From Ustulina deusta (lineage: Eukaryota; Ascomycota; Sordariomycetes; Xylariales; Xylariaceae), in the NCBI GenBank assembly GCA_023159155.1, contig JAJNNX010000001.1:2418001-2482000 (forward strand): a DNA stretch of 64,000 nucleotides, written 5' to 3'. The notes below the pieces were generated by a model that was not told the origin of the DNA, made no database searches, and worked only from the letters and a program-made list of their open reading frames with translations. This document shows, one piece after another, positions 11,047-22,808 of the stretch; the first letter of the stretch is position 1; every line of letters begins with the position of its first letter. A program made the translations under genes and the position numbers.

Positions 11047-13689
11047 GTTGCGCGATTGCTGAGGTTCCAGATGCAGGCGCAGGACGGTAGGTCAAAGGAG
11101 AATGTTAGGTTATCGGGTACCAACGATGGACACAACAGAAAGGTTGAGAGATGGATGGATGCGTGGGATGGTGGATGTGGATGCGTGGATGTTGGAATGT
11201 GGAGGTCGAGGAGGCGAGAGGTCAAGAGCTCACAATTTTGGCACCCACGCTAAAATTCACCCAGAAGCTTGAGCCGCACATCAACCAGAACAGGGAGCGG
11301 CAGGTCTGATAGGCCAACCCATTTTCTTTAAGCTAGGATATCTCATAACTCGCCAACTTGGTCAACCGAGGAGAGGAGCCCTTCCCTCTCTGTCCATGCC
11401 CCGAACCCCATCCTTTGTCCTTTGGTCCTTCATCCTTCACCACATCCCTAACCCCGGATAACCTCCCATCATCTGCCCTCCTGTCCCATCAACTTTTTAT
11501 GCCCATAACAACGAAGACAGGAACAAGAAAAAAAAGCAAACCAAAAACAGATTCCATCTTTGACCACAAGAAATCACCGCTCACACGCAGCCTCAAACGC
11601 TGTACAGCCTCCGTTTTCGGGCGAGCCAACACATTCCGTCTCTAGGCTGTCGAGCCAAATGTAGGAGTATTGCTGATATAGTTCGGCAATCTGACCAATT
11701 TGATCCGCCCGAGGCACGTTTTGGCGGTTTGGCGGCATCATTAGCCCCGACTAATCAACCCCAACAACCACAACCACCTAGATAAATCACGTAGTAAGAT
11801 GTGCCAATGCGTGAACCACTTGTACCTGGCCATACCTCGATTTTTTGAATTAATATTTCTGGGCTGGTTGTTGGAAAGTCATGGCCGCCTTCGGTATGAC
11901 CTCAGAGTACCACTTCGGCAGAAAGCAAATATCCACAACTTGGAGCAACAGCATTCCTTTTACCCATGACGGTTAGAACGCCCCAAATCTCCAACTTGAG
12001 GTTATCACTAACTCCTTAAGTGCCGCATTTAAGGGTTTGGCCAGGAATGCCACGTTTTGTGGTCGGCCAGGAAGCTCCGACGAGCATCAAGAAACAATGT
12101 CCAGCAACCCAAACAGCAGCAAAACGCGGCTTCACTGACCTTGCGGCCAGCGATTGGGCATATAGCCTTCGCGAGGGAGCGCCAAAACTGCTTCTTTCGC
12201 TGCCATGTCATCACCGTTCGTGGCGAGCTCATAGCTGTGAAGGGTGTTTTGGTAAGGCACAAAAAGGGCAACGGTGCACCCCAATACACAGCTTTGTGGG
12301 AAGCATTTGATCCCAAAATGTGCATGCCTTGTTTGTGGGCCACCATTGGCGCGATATTAGCTGCTGAAATCACTCCCTTGGGTGGAAGTATCATTCCTAA
12401 GGCGTGTATGCTTGTCCGATCGCAACCACCAAGGCGCTTTGTCATCTAAGATATGCAAAGCGATTTTCAGTTAGTGCGCTGGAGCAGTCTTGGGAAGACA
12501 TAGTTTGTTGAACCGATCCCAGTTAGATTGAGCGGCCCCTGTCTTTTGGCTGCACCAGTCGTACCGTAAATTGTGTATGCGACGGAGGTGTTGCTCGTCT
12601 AGGCTTTACCCACCACCCGTTGATGCACCACGGCCACCATCGTTAAAGCATCTCAACCAACGCTGATTGAGCCAACACATGGCCGTCTCGACAGATATTG
12701 GCCCAGTACATGGCGGTCTGCAAGACAAAGGCTGTATTACCCATAACAAGCGCACATCAACTCAATATGATCACAGTATTGCTAAGCATATATTTGCCAA
12801 CTTTAACTGAGCAGAAATTGAGAGATTAGGTACGGTTGTGTCTGATATGGCGGTGCGATGTTGCCGGCAGGAATGATGGCGATGCTGATTTAGAGAGGTG
12901 TGGTTCGTCTCATGTTCCATGGAAGTGTTGGCTTCAACCCACGTTGTGGGACTCAGTGTGGGGACTGTTGGCTGGCACCTCGAAGCGTCTGGTAACACCT
13001 TATTGGCATCTGCCAAAGCCACCTGCCAGCAACGCAGCACATACGTGTACACATACATAGGTAGATACATGTAGGGAGTACCAACTCCTCCAAATGGTTT
13101 ATAAATAGGTATTATGCCGATCCTTCTATTTTTTTTTTTAAAACTACCTCACAAGGCAGGTACTAGGATATTATACAGGTTTTTTTGCATTGTTTTCTTC
13201 TTTAATAAGTTGCTCTGTGCCTCTATGTACCCCGTCGTACCTGATTGTACCCAATTGTGACACAGGCACCCCCAAGAATCTCGCCTCTGTTGAGCCACAT
13301 ATTACCCTGTGTGGCTTGGACAATACCTCTCTACCTCTGCGAGTTTGTTTGGACCACAAAACTCGGATCAAACATTCTGTTCTGCCTAGGTATTTGATAT
13401 TTTTGTTTTTGTGGACCGCTGAGTCATTGTGCCTGTAACAACTGGCAGTACTGAACTGGGAGTTAGCGACCCCCTGCCTAAGCCACTGTAGCGTGCCCAA
13501 CGACGTAGGTATTATTCTAACCTTGCTGGAGTGCGTGCAGTGTTGTTTTTTTTTCCTGTTCTCCCCAGTCTGCGCGAGGTTTTCCCACACACACAACCCG
13601 CCCCTCCATACCGCCTCGACCTGTTCTCATCAAATCTCGGATTCGACAACTCCCATACTGCTCGCTCATTTCTCTGAGACAAGCCCAAA
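11047..13689. other. Intergenic, 2.6 kb, no gene seen
   Basis: This stretch lies between the 5' ends of the WHIM gene (minus) and eRF1 (plus), so it holds both promoters. Open frames at 11358-11645 and on both strands at 12029-12449 lack recognisable domains and overlap each other; I do not call them. A pyrimidine-rich tract (about 13547-13570) precedes the eRF1 start. Confidence 0.45.
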
Positions 13690-15333
13690 ATGAGTGACGC
13701 TGCAGCGACTGAGGCCGAGAAGAATGTAAGAGCCTCTCGACACAAGCCGCCCAGATTTCCCTCTGGTGGGCTCCCGTGGTGATGTGGTGTGGTGTCGCTA
13801 GAATCTAGAATTATCCGACCCCCCTTCGCCCTCGCCCTCGCCCTCGCCCTCTGACTGCTAGCCTGGCATGGGACTAACAGTGGTTGCTGCCAACAGATCG
13901 AGATATGGAAGGTTAAAAAGCTGATCAAACGCCTCGAGGCGGCACGTGGAAATGGAACCAGCATGATTTCGCTAATCATCCGTATGCACTTTACCCCTCC
14001 CCCGCTTCACCACCGTTGCTGAGGCCAGGTTGCTAGCACCGAAGGATCAGATTTCACGAATCTCAAAGATGTTGGCCGAAGAATATGTATGCTACCACAC
14101 CACTCTGTTCTGCCTACTACGTCATCGTCGTCATCCTCGGCGTCTTCGAGGAGGCAGCTTACTTTCACGATCTAGCGGCTAATGGATACCATCCAGGGTA
14201 CTGCCTCCAACATCAAATCCCGTGTCAACCGACAGTCCGTGCTGTCCGCCATCACTTCGACCCAGCAGCGACTCAAGCTATACAATAAGGTCCCTCCCAA
14301 CGGCCTTGTCGTCTACTGCGGTGAAATCCTGACTTCGGAAGGCAAAGAGCGAAAGGTCAACATCGATTTTGAACCGTTTAAGCCTATCAACACCTCCCTG
14401 TACCTCTGCGACAACAAGTTCCACACCGAGGCACTAGCCGAGCTGCTCGAGTCTGACCAGAAGTTTGGCTTCATTGTCATGGATGGTAACGGAGCTCTTT
14501 TCGGCACTCTGAGTGGTAATACTCGCGATGTCGTTCATAAGTTCTCCGTAGATCTCCCCAAGAAGCATGGTCGTGGTGGACAGTCCGCCCTTCGTTTTGC
14601 TCGTCTGCGAGAGGAAAAGCGACACAACTATGTCCGCAAAGTGGCCGAACTGGCAGTTCAGAATTTCATCACTGCCGATAAGGCCAATGTGGCTGGTTTG
14701 ATTCTTGCTGGGTCCGCCGACTTCAAGAATGACCTGAACGGCTCAGACATGTTTGACAACCGACTACAGTCCAAGGTCATCAAGGTTGTAGACGTGTCTT
14801 ATGGCGGCGAAAATGGTTTCAACCAGGCTATCGAATTGTCTTCCGAGACGCTCGGCAACGTCAAATTCATCCAGGAGAAGAAGCTCATTGGGAAATACTT
14901 TGAGGAGATTAGTCAAGACACTGGTAAAGTCTGCTATGGTATTGATGATACCCTCAAGGCTCTCGAACTAGGAGCTGTGGAAGTCCTTATTGTCTTCGAA
15001 AACCTCGAGATTACACGATGGGTGTTGAAGGATAGCAGCGGTTCCGAGATCATCCTCCACCTCACCAAGCAGCAGGAAACGGGTGACCGCTCTGTCTTCA
15101 TGGACAAGGAGACGAGCCAGGAAATGGAAGTTGCGACGCAAGAATCTTTCTTGGAGTGGATCGCTGAGCATTATAAGGACTTCGGCACGAATCTTGAATT
15201 TGTGTCGGACAGATCGACCGAAGGCAACCAGTTCGTGAAAGGATTTGGTGGCATTGGCGGAATTCTCCGCTACAAGGTAAACTTCGAGCAGTTAGCTGAA
15301 GTAGATGACGATGACGACTACTACGACGATTGA
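13690..15333 (+). CDS. sup45: Eukaryotic peptide chain release factor subunit 1 (eRF1)
   Basis: Predicted 435 residues, the normal length for eRF1, which recognises all three stop codons in the ribosomal A site and triggers peptide release together with eRF3. There are four exons: 13690-13725, 13897-13981, 14037-14086 and 14197-15333. Every junction restores the conserved protein, for example [17 protein letters not shown] and [14 protein letters not shown]. Key motifs are all present: NIKS at residues 62-65 and YLCDNKF at 126-132 (stop-codon recognition), and GGQ at 184-186 (catalysis of peptidyl-tRNA hydrolysis). The C-terminal domain ends in an acidic DDDDDYYDD tail. The stop is TGA followed by CAG, and a strong splice donor lies directly after it (see the 3'-UTR introns). 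Intron 1 contains a (CGCCCT)n run at 13827-13852. Confidence 0.97.
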
Positions 15334-15336
15334 CAG

Positions 15337-15503
15337 GTCAGTCAATACTCTGCTAGATTTAGAACTCCCTCGAGGCTATTTTGAAGCCATCTTGTTTACT
15401 GCCAGGTCACCTGTCAAGAATTACCGTTTTCTGCCTCCAAACTATGCATCCCTTACGCACACATTCCCATAAAATTCTACCTTCACTAACCGATATCTAA
15501 TAG
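15337..15503 (+). other. Putative 3'-UTR intron 1 of eRF1, starting 3 nt after the stop codon
   Basis: Donor CAG|GTCAGT begins three bases after the TGA. The 3' side has a near-perfect branch point CACTAAC followed by CGATATCTAATAG. Length is 167 bp. Splicing joins TGA CAG to TTT GAC GAG in the same frame. It is predicted from sequence only; no transcript data are available here. Confidence 0.7.
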
Positions 15504-15752
15504 TTTGACGAGTCCCTTGCATGCGGCGAGGGACGCTCTCAAGCAGTCACATTTAAGCAGGCACCTGCAGAGGAAGCGAAGCGTCCGTTGCAGCAAGGAC
15601 CCGTCGAGGAGGCAGAGGCAAGCCCAGCGCCAAAAGCGGCGAGCGCGTCGTATGCTCGACGGCGACTTCTGAAGACGGGACCGGCGAACTCAGAGCACAC
15701 CGCTCAGCAGGTGGCGACGCCAAGCCCGCTTCGGTCTATGATGACGGCTTGA
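15504..15752 (+). other. Open in-frame extension of eRF1 beyond its UGA (readthrough candidate)
   Basis: After removal of intron 15337-15503, the eRF1 frame continues past TGA through CAG and 82 further sense codons to a TGA at 15750-15752. The segment is GC-rich and would encode an Ala/Pro/Gln-rich, probably disordered tail (QFDESLACGEGRSQA...). It may be a plain 3' UTR that happens to be open. I place the odds of a real extension near even. Confidence 0.4.
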
Positions 15753-15774
15753 ATTTCACCAGAACGGAATTGAG

Positions 15775-15827
15775 GTTTGTTGATGTTGCGCTGCCTATGT
15801 CAAACTTGTGGCTAACTAGTTGCTTAG
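15775..15827 (+). other. Putative 3'-UTR intron 2 of eRF1
   Basis: Donor GTTTGT, branch-like GGCTAAC and acceptor TTGCTTAG define a 53 bp candidate intron downstream of the readthrough frame. It is weaker than the first because the donor is not consensus. Confidence 0.45.
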
Positions 15828-16626
15828 ATACTACCAATGCGTTCAAGCACTACCCAGATGAAGGTGTCGAACTCGACTACACTTACGTCAGCCTAGGTGC
15901 AAATTAGTCTCACAGTGCTTCTTGAACTTGTAGTTTTCTGCTTTATCAGGCCGAGGTCTCGTGACCTCTGGCGCTTGTTGGTCAAGATTGTGTTAACAGT
16001 AATACCGTGATGTCGCCGTGGAGACATTACTTATACCGCTCGTTATGGTCAAATTGCAATACAACAAACTTGGTCACTCGTTATCAGTAGCATCTTTGAC
16101 AGCCATACGTGAAAAGAGGGAAGGAAAATAAAGCATAAAATGAAACAAAATAAAATGCGAATGGGAGAAAAGAAAAAAAAGAAAAGAAAAAGCGATAGAA
16201 AGATCATACACGTCGTAATTATTTCTAAAAGGTACTCTGCCACAGGAGGTTCAGCTGGAGGCTGAATGGACCCGTGCGAGTGGACCCCTCCGCGCGCCCT
16301 CCGAGGGCAGTGCCGAACATGGCTATAAAAATTCCACGTAGGCGGGCTTGTACTACCAACATGTAGTCCAGGATCTAATCTACGTAGGTATTTAGTCGCT
16401 ACCTCGCAAAGTTACCAAAAAGGAACACCTCTCTAATCGATCCACACATAGAGTTGTGTGGCTCTTACAATAGTGATTGAACATCATATGCCCAGCCGTC
16501 GGCAATTGAAGTAGAATACAGGAGGACTCCATCACAACTCATCGTCAGGATCACAAATACTCCTTGCCACTTCTGTCCATTTGACACTGCTAGAATCCAT
16601 TGCTTCGAACGTATTCGTCCTTACAA

Positions 16627-17989
16627 ATGGAGGCAAGTGAGCAGGTCGGCTCTAGAGCCTCAAGCTCTAAACCCGTTGTCTGTTTCTTAGGGCCGATAAC
16701 ATCCTATACACATCAGGTACGAAAGCCACTGGTTATGGCAATTGTCCCGCCTCTGATCTTTGGTCTTCACGTCTCGTCTTCATAGCTCTCCCAACTAATC
16801 TCCACGTGTCGTTTGCATAGGCCACGATGCAGGCTTTCCCAGCAGACCAATTTGACTTGATGCCAGTAACCACGATCAAGGGTATGTAGACTGCAAGGAT
16901 GTTCACACGGATGTTCACACGTATCATAGAACTTTCTAGGCTGGTATTTAACTAATATTCGTCCAAGATATCTTCGATACAACGCAGTCGGGGGCTGCAA
17001 CCTACGGGGTGGTGCCTTTTGAAAACTCGACTAATGGGTCCGTCGTATTCACGCTCGACAACTTCGCAGACAGATCAAATTTATACGGGGACCTGAATGT
17101 CTGCCAGGAGATCTATCTAGACGTGCACCACTGCCTGGTTGGCCACATTGCGCGGCTGCCATCATCTCCACACCCTCCTTCATCTGATACATCATCAACC
17201 CCCACGCCAAACTCTGCCATTACACCCGGTGCCACAGAATTGGAGATGGGGAAAGAAGCCGGCGCGAGTGGGCCATGCGCCCCGACGACACGGTCTCGAC
17301 CTTCACACCCTATATCGCACGTGCGCCGCGTGTACAGCCACCCGCAGGCCTTCGGACAGTGCACGATGTTCCTGGGGTCCCGGCTGCGCGGCATCGAGAC
17401 GGTCGACGTGAGCAGCACGAGCCGGGCAGCCGAGCTCGCGCTCGCAGACCCGTCAGGCGAGAGCGCCGCCATCAGCTCCGCCGCCGCCGCCGAGCTGCTC
17501 GGTCTCGACGTGCTCGCACGGAACATCGAGGACCGTGAGGACAACACGACGCGGTTCTTCGTGCTTCGGAAAGGAGTCGCCGAGAGGGATGCGGCGTCTT
17601 CTGCACCTACCACTACCACTACCACCACCACTCCACCCGCATCGCCAATCCCCTCAAAGACGGGAGGAGAAGGAGAAGAAGAAGAAGAAGACGATGACGC
17701 CGAGCTCCTATCCAGCACCAAATCCCTCCTCTCCTTCACGGTACCGCACCGCAGTCCCGGGGCCCTCGCGGACGTGCTGTCGTGTTTCCGACGGGGCGGC
17801 CTGAACCTGACGAGCATCAACAGCCGTCCCAGCCTCGCCGGCGCCGCCGCCTTCGAGTACATCTTCTTCGTCGAGTTCGAGGGCCACCGCTTCCGGGACC
17901 CCCGGGGCCGCGTCGCCCGCGTGCTGCAGGACGTCGCCGCCGTCGCCAGGGCGTCGCGGTGGCTGGGTAGTTGGGAGAACATGGGCTGA
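16627..17989 (+). CDS. pha2: Prephenate dehydratase
   Basis: Converts prephenate to phenylpyruvate, the committed step of phenylalanine synthesis. Predicted 390 residues in three exons: 16627-16716, 16821-16881 and 16968-17989. Spliced junctions give VCFLGPITSYTHQ-ATMQAFP and MPVTTIK-DIFDTTQSGAA, then YGVVPFENSTNGSVV, which is the classic substrate-binding start of the family. The TRF catalytic motif is at about residue 243 (NTTRFFVLRKG). A C-terminal ACT regulatory domain covers about 305-385, with PGALADVL and LTSINSRPS, the GALV and ESRP-like phenylalanine-binding motifs, so feedback inhibition by phenylalanine is expected. Two low-complexity inserts are present: a Ser/Pro/Thr loop near residue 105-150, and a Thr run followed by a Glu/Asp run near 260-290. 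It converges with the PDH E1 alpha gene, 717 bp apart. Confidence 0.93.
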
Positions 17990-18706
17990 AGCGAAAACAA
18001 AGCAAAAGCGAGGGGGGCTATAGCCAACCAACAAGCGAGAAAGTGTTTGAAACACACCTTCGTTCTGCCCACCCCTCCCCTCTTTTCTACCTCTGATTCC
18101 GTCCTAGGCAACAGGAATTGGCAAATACAGCAAAAGGATGAGAAGGGTGAAAAAAAAACAATTTTTTGCAACCAACAGGACACTGGGGCGGAAGATGTCC
18201 TTGGTTGAGTCGGTAAACAGGGAATGGGATGGTAGGATAAGTACCGGGGAAGGGGCGAAAATATATCTACAGCGCTAGTCAGCACGTTGCAAAGATGATA
18301 ACTGAATGGGTGAATAAAAACGGTCTTATTTCGTATCTACGGGAAGAGGGAAATATATATATTATCACCAAGGAGATAGTCGAAAGCTCGAATGCGTACT
18401 AAGTAGTGGACCTATAATAAGATGGGGAATACCTGGGAGTTTAAAATAGGATGAACGAAATCCCTCTCTGATCAATTCTATAGAGACCGCGAAGCTAGTA
18501 CGCAATGGGCTGGCTGAAATAACTATGGGCACGTCAAACACATGTGCGATATTTTAACATGTCTGAATGCACCATCCGACTCCCAGCCTTCCAGCCTACC
18601 ATTCCAAATTATACTACAGTAATACAGAATGCCTCAATCAATTTCCTTTGCTCCGGGTGCGTTTCCAGCGCTGTTATTGCGATTGATAATCGCTGGTCTT
18701 GTCTAA

Positions 18707-20095
18707 TTAGGAAGAGAAGTAGAAGTTCTCATCAGGCGTGCGGCCACGCAGGAACTGCGGCTCGCTGCCCTTGACGTACACATCCTCGAATAGAATTTCA
18801 GGCTTGTTTTCGGGGAAGGCCATAGCCTCAGCGATAGCCACCTCATCGTTAACGTGCTTGCGAGCCTCTTTGTCGATGGTCTTGAGCTCTTCCTCGTTGC
18901 AAACGCCCCAGTCAAGGATCTTCTGCTTAAGGCCGGCGATGGGGTCGTTGGTCGATCGCATGCGTTGAATCTCTTCACGGGTTCGGTATGTGGTGCCGGG
19001 GTCGGACATGGAGTGACCACCGTATCGGTAGGTAACATACTCGAGCACCAGGGGACTGCTCTCAGCGATGGCCCATTCCTTGGCGTATTTGACAGCAGCC
19101 TTGACGGCTAGAACATCCATGCCGTTGACCTTGAGACCAGGAATGTACTGACCACGCTTGTAGTAGTCGGTAAGCGCCGATGATCGGGCTGCCGCAGTGC
19201 CCATACCGTACTTGTTGTCTAGAAAGAAAGTATCAGCTTGTGTTGACAATAGATTTAGACGTCAAGGTTGGACGTACTCTCGCAGCCGAAGAGCGCAGGC
19301 AGACCCCAAAGCTTGGCCATATTGAAAGCCTCGAAGACTTGGCCCTGGTTGCTAGCACCATCACCGTAGAGAATGACGGATGCGTTCTTTCGGCCCATGT
19401 ACTTGTGGGCAAAGGCAAGACCGGCGCCGACGGGAACCTGGGCACCAACGATGCCATTGCCACCGTAGAAGCCCTTGGTGAACATGTGCATAGAACCACC
19501 CTTTCCGTAGGCGATACCCTCACGTCGGCCCAGTAGCTCTCCAATGATGGATCGTACTTTAGCGCCACGCATCAGAGCGAAACCGTGGCATCGGTAGGCC
19601 GTGATAACGTCATCTCCCTTTGTCAGGGCGTGTTCGATACCGACGGCAACAGCCTCCTGCCCTGTTGACAAGTGGCAGAAACCACGGATCTTCTTCTCCT
19701 TGTACAAGCGATCGGCGGCCATCTCCATTTGCCTATTTCCATCCAATTAGCCGACTAGACACCCCTCCAGAGCTGTTGGGCGTCTCACACCCAGTGTACA
19801 TGGATTCTTACCTGGTGGTCACCATATTGTAGTACATCTCCTTCAGCTCCTTCTTCGTGACATCGATGGTGTATGAAGGGGGGTCGAGCTCATAAGTCTC
19901 GAAGCTCTCGTCGCTCAGGGTGACCTGGAAGGGCTGGTCGTCGGTATCAGGAACGGCGCCCTTGTCGGCATGTGATGAAGCGGCATTGGTGGTGACGGAT
20001 CGCAAGGCGGCAACAGTAGACGGTCTCGCAACGGTCGCTCGCGCGCGCACCAGGGGCGCTGCCGCTCGGGGAACTCGCAGCGCTCGCGAGAACAT
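18707..20095 (-). CDS. pda1: Pyruvate dehydrogenase E1 component subunit alpha, mitochondrial
   Basis: The thiamine-diphosphate-binding subunit of the pyruvate dehydrogenase complex, which decarboxylates pyruvate in the mitochondrial matrix. Predicted 416 residues in three exons: 19812-20095, 19278-19732 and 18707-19218. Introns of 79 and 59 bp restore [17 protein letters not shown] and FGCE-NNKYGMG. The N terminus [20 protein letters not shown] is a typical matrix-targeting sequence. The TPP/Mg motif GDGASNQGQ...CENNKYG is complete. The regulatory phosphorylation loop [15 protein letters not shown] is conserved, implying kinase/phosphatase control. A longer in-frame start at 20203 would add a poly-Arg leader and is less likely. 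Nothing unusual is seen. Confidence 0.96.
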
Positions 20096-21422
20096 TGTGG
20101 CGGGACGGAGAGAGAGAAGGAGGACGGGAACCGGAGCGGAGAGGACACAAGACACGAGGCGGCGTGTGCGGAAAGGAGGCTTTCTTCGTCGTCTTCTTCT
20201 CACCTGGAAAGATGGTGGAGATACGAAATTGGCGCCGAGATGGAGATGTCTTTCCCTCTCTCACTCGCTCTCCTAATTTTCAATCTGGTAGGTATCGACA
20301 AGTGATAGGAGGCGATAGTCCGTGAGGCAGGAGGTGAGCTAGCACGGCGTCAGCTTGCTTGCGTGAGCAAAGAGAGACGACCAAAAAATTATGGAGCTCC
20401 GGATGAGAAGTTGCTCAACAAATCGACTTGGTCTTCCCCCTTTTGGGGTTAGTCCGTCCGACCACCGGAGCCCCGATGCCCGACGGTTTTAGTGCACACC
20501 CATAAGCAATTGGACTCGGGACATTGTTAATCGATGTCCGTCAAAGTCATCCATTTGCAAGAGTTCTCTTCGTATTCCATGTTCGCCATCAGCAGTTTAG
20601 TTTTTCATACCGCACACTAGTAGTACAATGCGGACTTGGGCATTGCTCGCATTGATTCGGTAGAACATGTCAAGCATGTCCCTCTTTCCATATCCCAGCA
20701 AAGGATTGTTTTTCTTTTTCTTTTGAGAATGCAGACACGCGCGCACGCACGCACACACACAGACATACACACATATATATACACATGATATTACATACAC
20801 GATATGAGTCGCCTATATATGCTAGAGAGCTGTACCGTTTCCACAAGGAAAACAACCCTCTCTAGCTTTCTAGATCCTTGCCGTGCCGTACATTTTATCC
20901 CACCCACTACCCAAGCCAGGTTCGTAGCTAGGTGAAGACGTGGAGATGAGAAAGCTGGAACACACCTTTATTCATGAATTTGCCGATGCCAAAAACTGCA
21001 AGCCTAGGGAGAAGCGATAACCATTTATGGGGTATTCTTCATAACAGATCATCAACAATCTTCGTCACAACCACAGAACCAAAGAAGAAGAAAAAAAAAT
21101 ATCAACAACCAAACACACCTCCAGTACCTTCAACACCTCAATAATCCGTCCAGTCATTAATAGCCCGATTTGAAAAGCAGATCAGGCTAAAAGACCTCAT
21201 ATTATGCGCCGTTTTCTAGCAGTGCCGATATTATGAGGGCTTTCAATCCCGCCATGCCAAATTTTCCCGTGCCTGTAACCTGAAAAGCCGACCGATACGC
21301 TCGAGATACTCAGCTCTAGGTGTGCCGGGCCTGTCGCTGTAGGATAAGAGCCAATAAATAAAAAGACATTGTAGGTCATGGAAAGGGGATGTAGTAGGTA
21401 TGCGTGATCTAGACACAATGAA
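20096..21422. other. Intergenic with a (CA)n microsatellite
   Basis: This is the promoter side of PDH E1 alpha and the 3' side of the velvet gene. A CA-rich run with CGCA variants occupies about 20735-20780 and continues into alternating TA. No other feature can be supported. Confidence 0.5.
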
Positions 21423-22808
21423 TCATGACTTTCTCGGGCGCTTTGAGCGTCTTTGGCTACCACCACCATGGGCGTCTTCGTCGTAGTCATCTTCACTCTC
21501 ACTTCCCTCACGTGCGCGGGCTCTATCGTTTCCCTTCTTGATAGATATCAAGCATCCTTGCTCCTTGAGCCGTTTTGTAAGAGCAGTGCTCGCCTTCATG
21601 CCCGGAAAGTCCTTGGCGTTGTAAACTGTAAAAACGTCGCTCATCACTATGGCTGCTACTGGAGTCCTGTGGCCCGGAGATGAAAATGGATCTAGCACCA
21701 TAAAGCTGAACTGTAGCCGGAATGAGCCTGGAGTGCGGCACGATAAATCAGGAAAACAGAAGAAACACCCGTACTCGTCGTTCTCGTCGTTGCCCGCAAA
21801 GGGTGATGACACAACGGTTCCCATCAACCTCCGTTGCGTACGGTAGTCTTCAGGCATTGATGACAAATCCTCATCTCCTGCTTCGTTCCAGATGGTGCAA
21901 TGCATAATCGAATAACTATGCGTGAGTCGGTTCCTGATTTCCTCCTCCGACGCTGCGGAATCCTCGATACTCATTTGAATGATAGGCGGTGGATCAATGA
22001 CTCGGCGATCCCTCTCACCATAACCACACGATCTTGCGGCCACAGGTTGTTGGCGAATGCTGATACGATACGTAGAAGCCACAGCAGCGGATGTAGGTAT
22101 CCTCTGCGGTGCTTTCTGGAGGGCCTTGGACGACTTGGATGAGGCAGAACTCTGTTCATTGCTCAGTATATCCGCTATCTTCATTCGCTGCTCGGGAGCT
22201 CGCGGCTCTGGATGAGGGGACCACGTCTGATGAATAGGACTACTCGCCTGGGATGAGGCGCTTAGGCGAGTGTGTTGGGGTTGAGCGTCTTGAGATGGCC
22301 TCATCGGCGGTGTGTCTACACAAGATGGTTGTCGAAGCAGGGGCTCGTGAACTGATGGAAAATGGGGTGACAGACGAGATGTTGGCGAAGACTTCTGATC
22401 TTGTGCAAATTGACGAAGGCGAGGATAATCTGACGGGTCATCGGAACGGTCACTAGCTGTTGAGGAATGAGCGGGTGAAAGTCGAGCTCTTGTAGCGACC
22501 GGCCCTCTGCAGGAAGAGCTGAATGTGGAGGTATGGTTCTCGAGACCCAGGATCGAGACTTGGGCAGGCCTGTGATCTGACATTGAAGCCGCAGGCGCAT
22601 ATACGTCCCTGTTTAAGGGGTGGCTATGGAATGCACTTTCCCGTCCAGTCAAAGCGGTTTGACTACGGTGAGCATCACTGACCAGACTTGATGGCGGTGG
22701 CAGACGTAGGGCTTGCGGATTCTGGCCTTGGGGGTAGTACGAAGCATGTCGTGGAGCATAGAGGTCATTGCCCCACGGATCGAGTGGTCTTGTCATGGCG
22801 TCCACCAT
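21423..22808 (-). CDS. velC: Velvet-family regulator, VelC-like
   Basis: Predicted 461 residues in a single exon. The first 245 residues are Pro/Ser/Gln-rich and disordered. The velvet domain occupies about 247-420, beginning YRISIRQQPVAARSCGYGER and containing RDRRVIDPPPIIQMSI, then DEYGCFFCFPDLSCR and SFRLQFSFMVLD. A long disordered N terminus with a C-terminal velvet domain is the VelC arrangement; VelB and VosA are shorter and VeA has the domain first. Velvet proteins are fungal NF-kB-like DNA-binding regulators that link development and secondary metabolism. The C terminus is basic (QRRSKRPRKS), a likely nuclear localisation signal. The frame stays open 87 codons upstream to 23069. I chose MVDAMTRPLDPWG because the extension is hydrophobic and unlike the family. 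Confidence 0.85.
   Translation of the reverse strand: MVDAMTRPLDPWGNDLYAPRHASYYPQGQNPQALRLPPPSSLVSDAHRSQTALTGRESAFHSHPLNRDVYAPAASMSDHRPAQVSILGLENHTSTFSSSCRGPVATRARLSPAHSSTASDRSDDPSDYPRLRQFAQDQKSSPTSRLSPHFPSVHEPLLRQPSCVDTPPMRPSQDAQPQHTRLSASSQASSPIHQTWSPHPEPRAPEQRMKIADILSNEQSSASSKSSKALQKAPQRIPTSAAVASTYRISIRQQPVAARSCGYGERDRRVIDPPPIIQMSIEDSAASEEEIRNRLTHSYSIMHCTIWNEAGDEDLSSMPEDYRTQRRLMGTVVSSPFAGNDENDEYGCFFCFPDLSCRTPGSFRLQFSFMVLDPFSSPGHRTPVAAIVMSDVFTVYNAKDFPGMKASTALTKRLKEQGCLISIKKGNDRARAREGSESEDDYDEDAHGGGSQRRSKRPRKS

Noticed and set aside
12029..12449. Overlapping open frames on both strands (130-138 codons)
   Set aside because: No recognisable motif, both strands equally open, no convincing splice or start context.
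17113..18285. 390-codon open frame on the minus strand over the prephenate dehydratase gene
   Set aside because: It is antisense to a clear gene with a conserved protein; GC-rich third positions and Ser/Arg/Asp low-complexity runs keep the reverse frame open.
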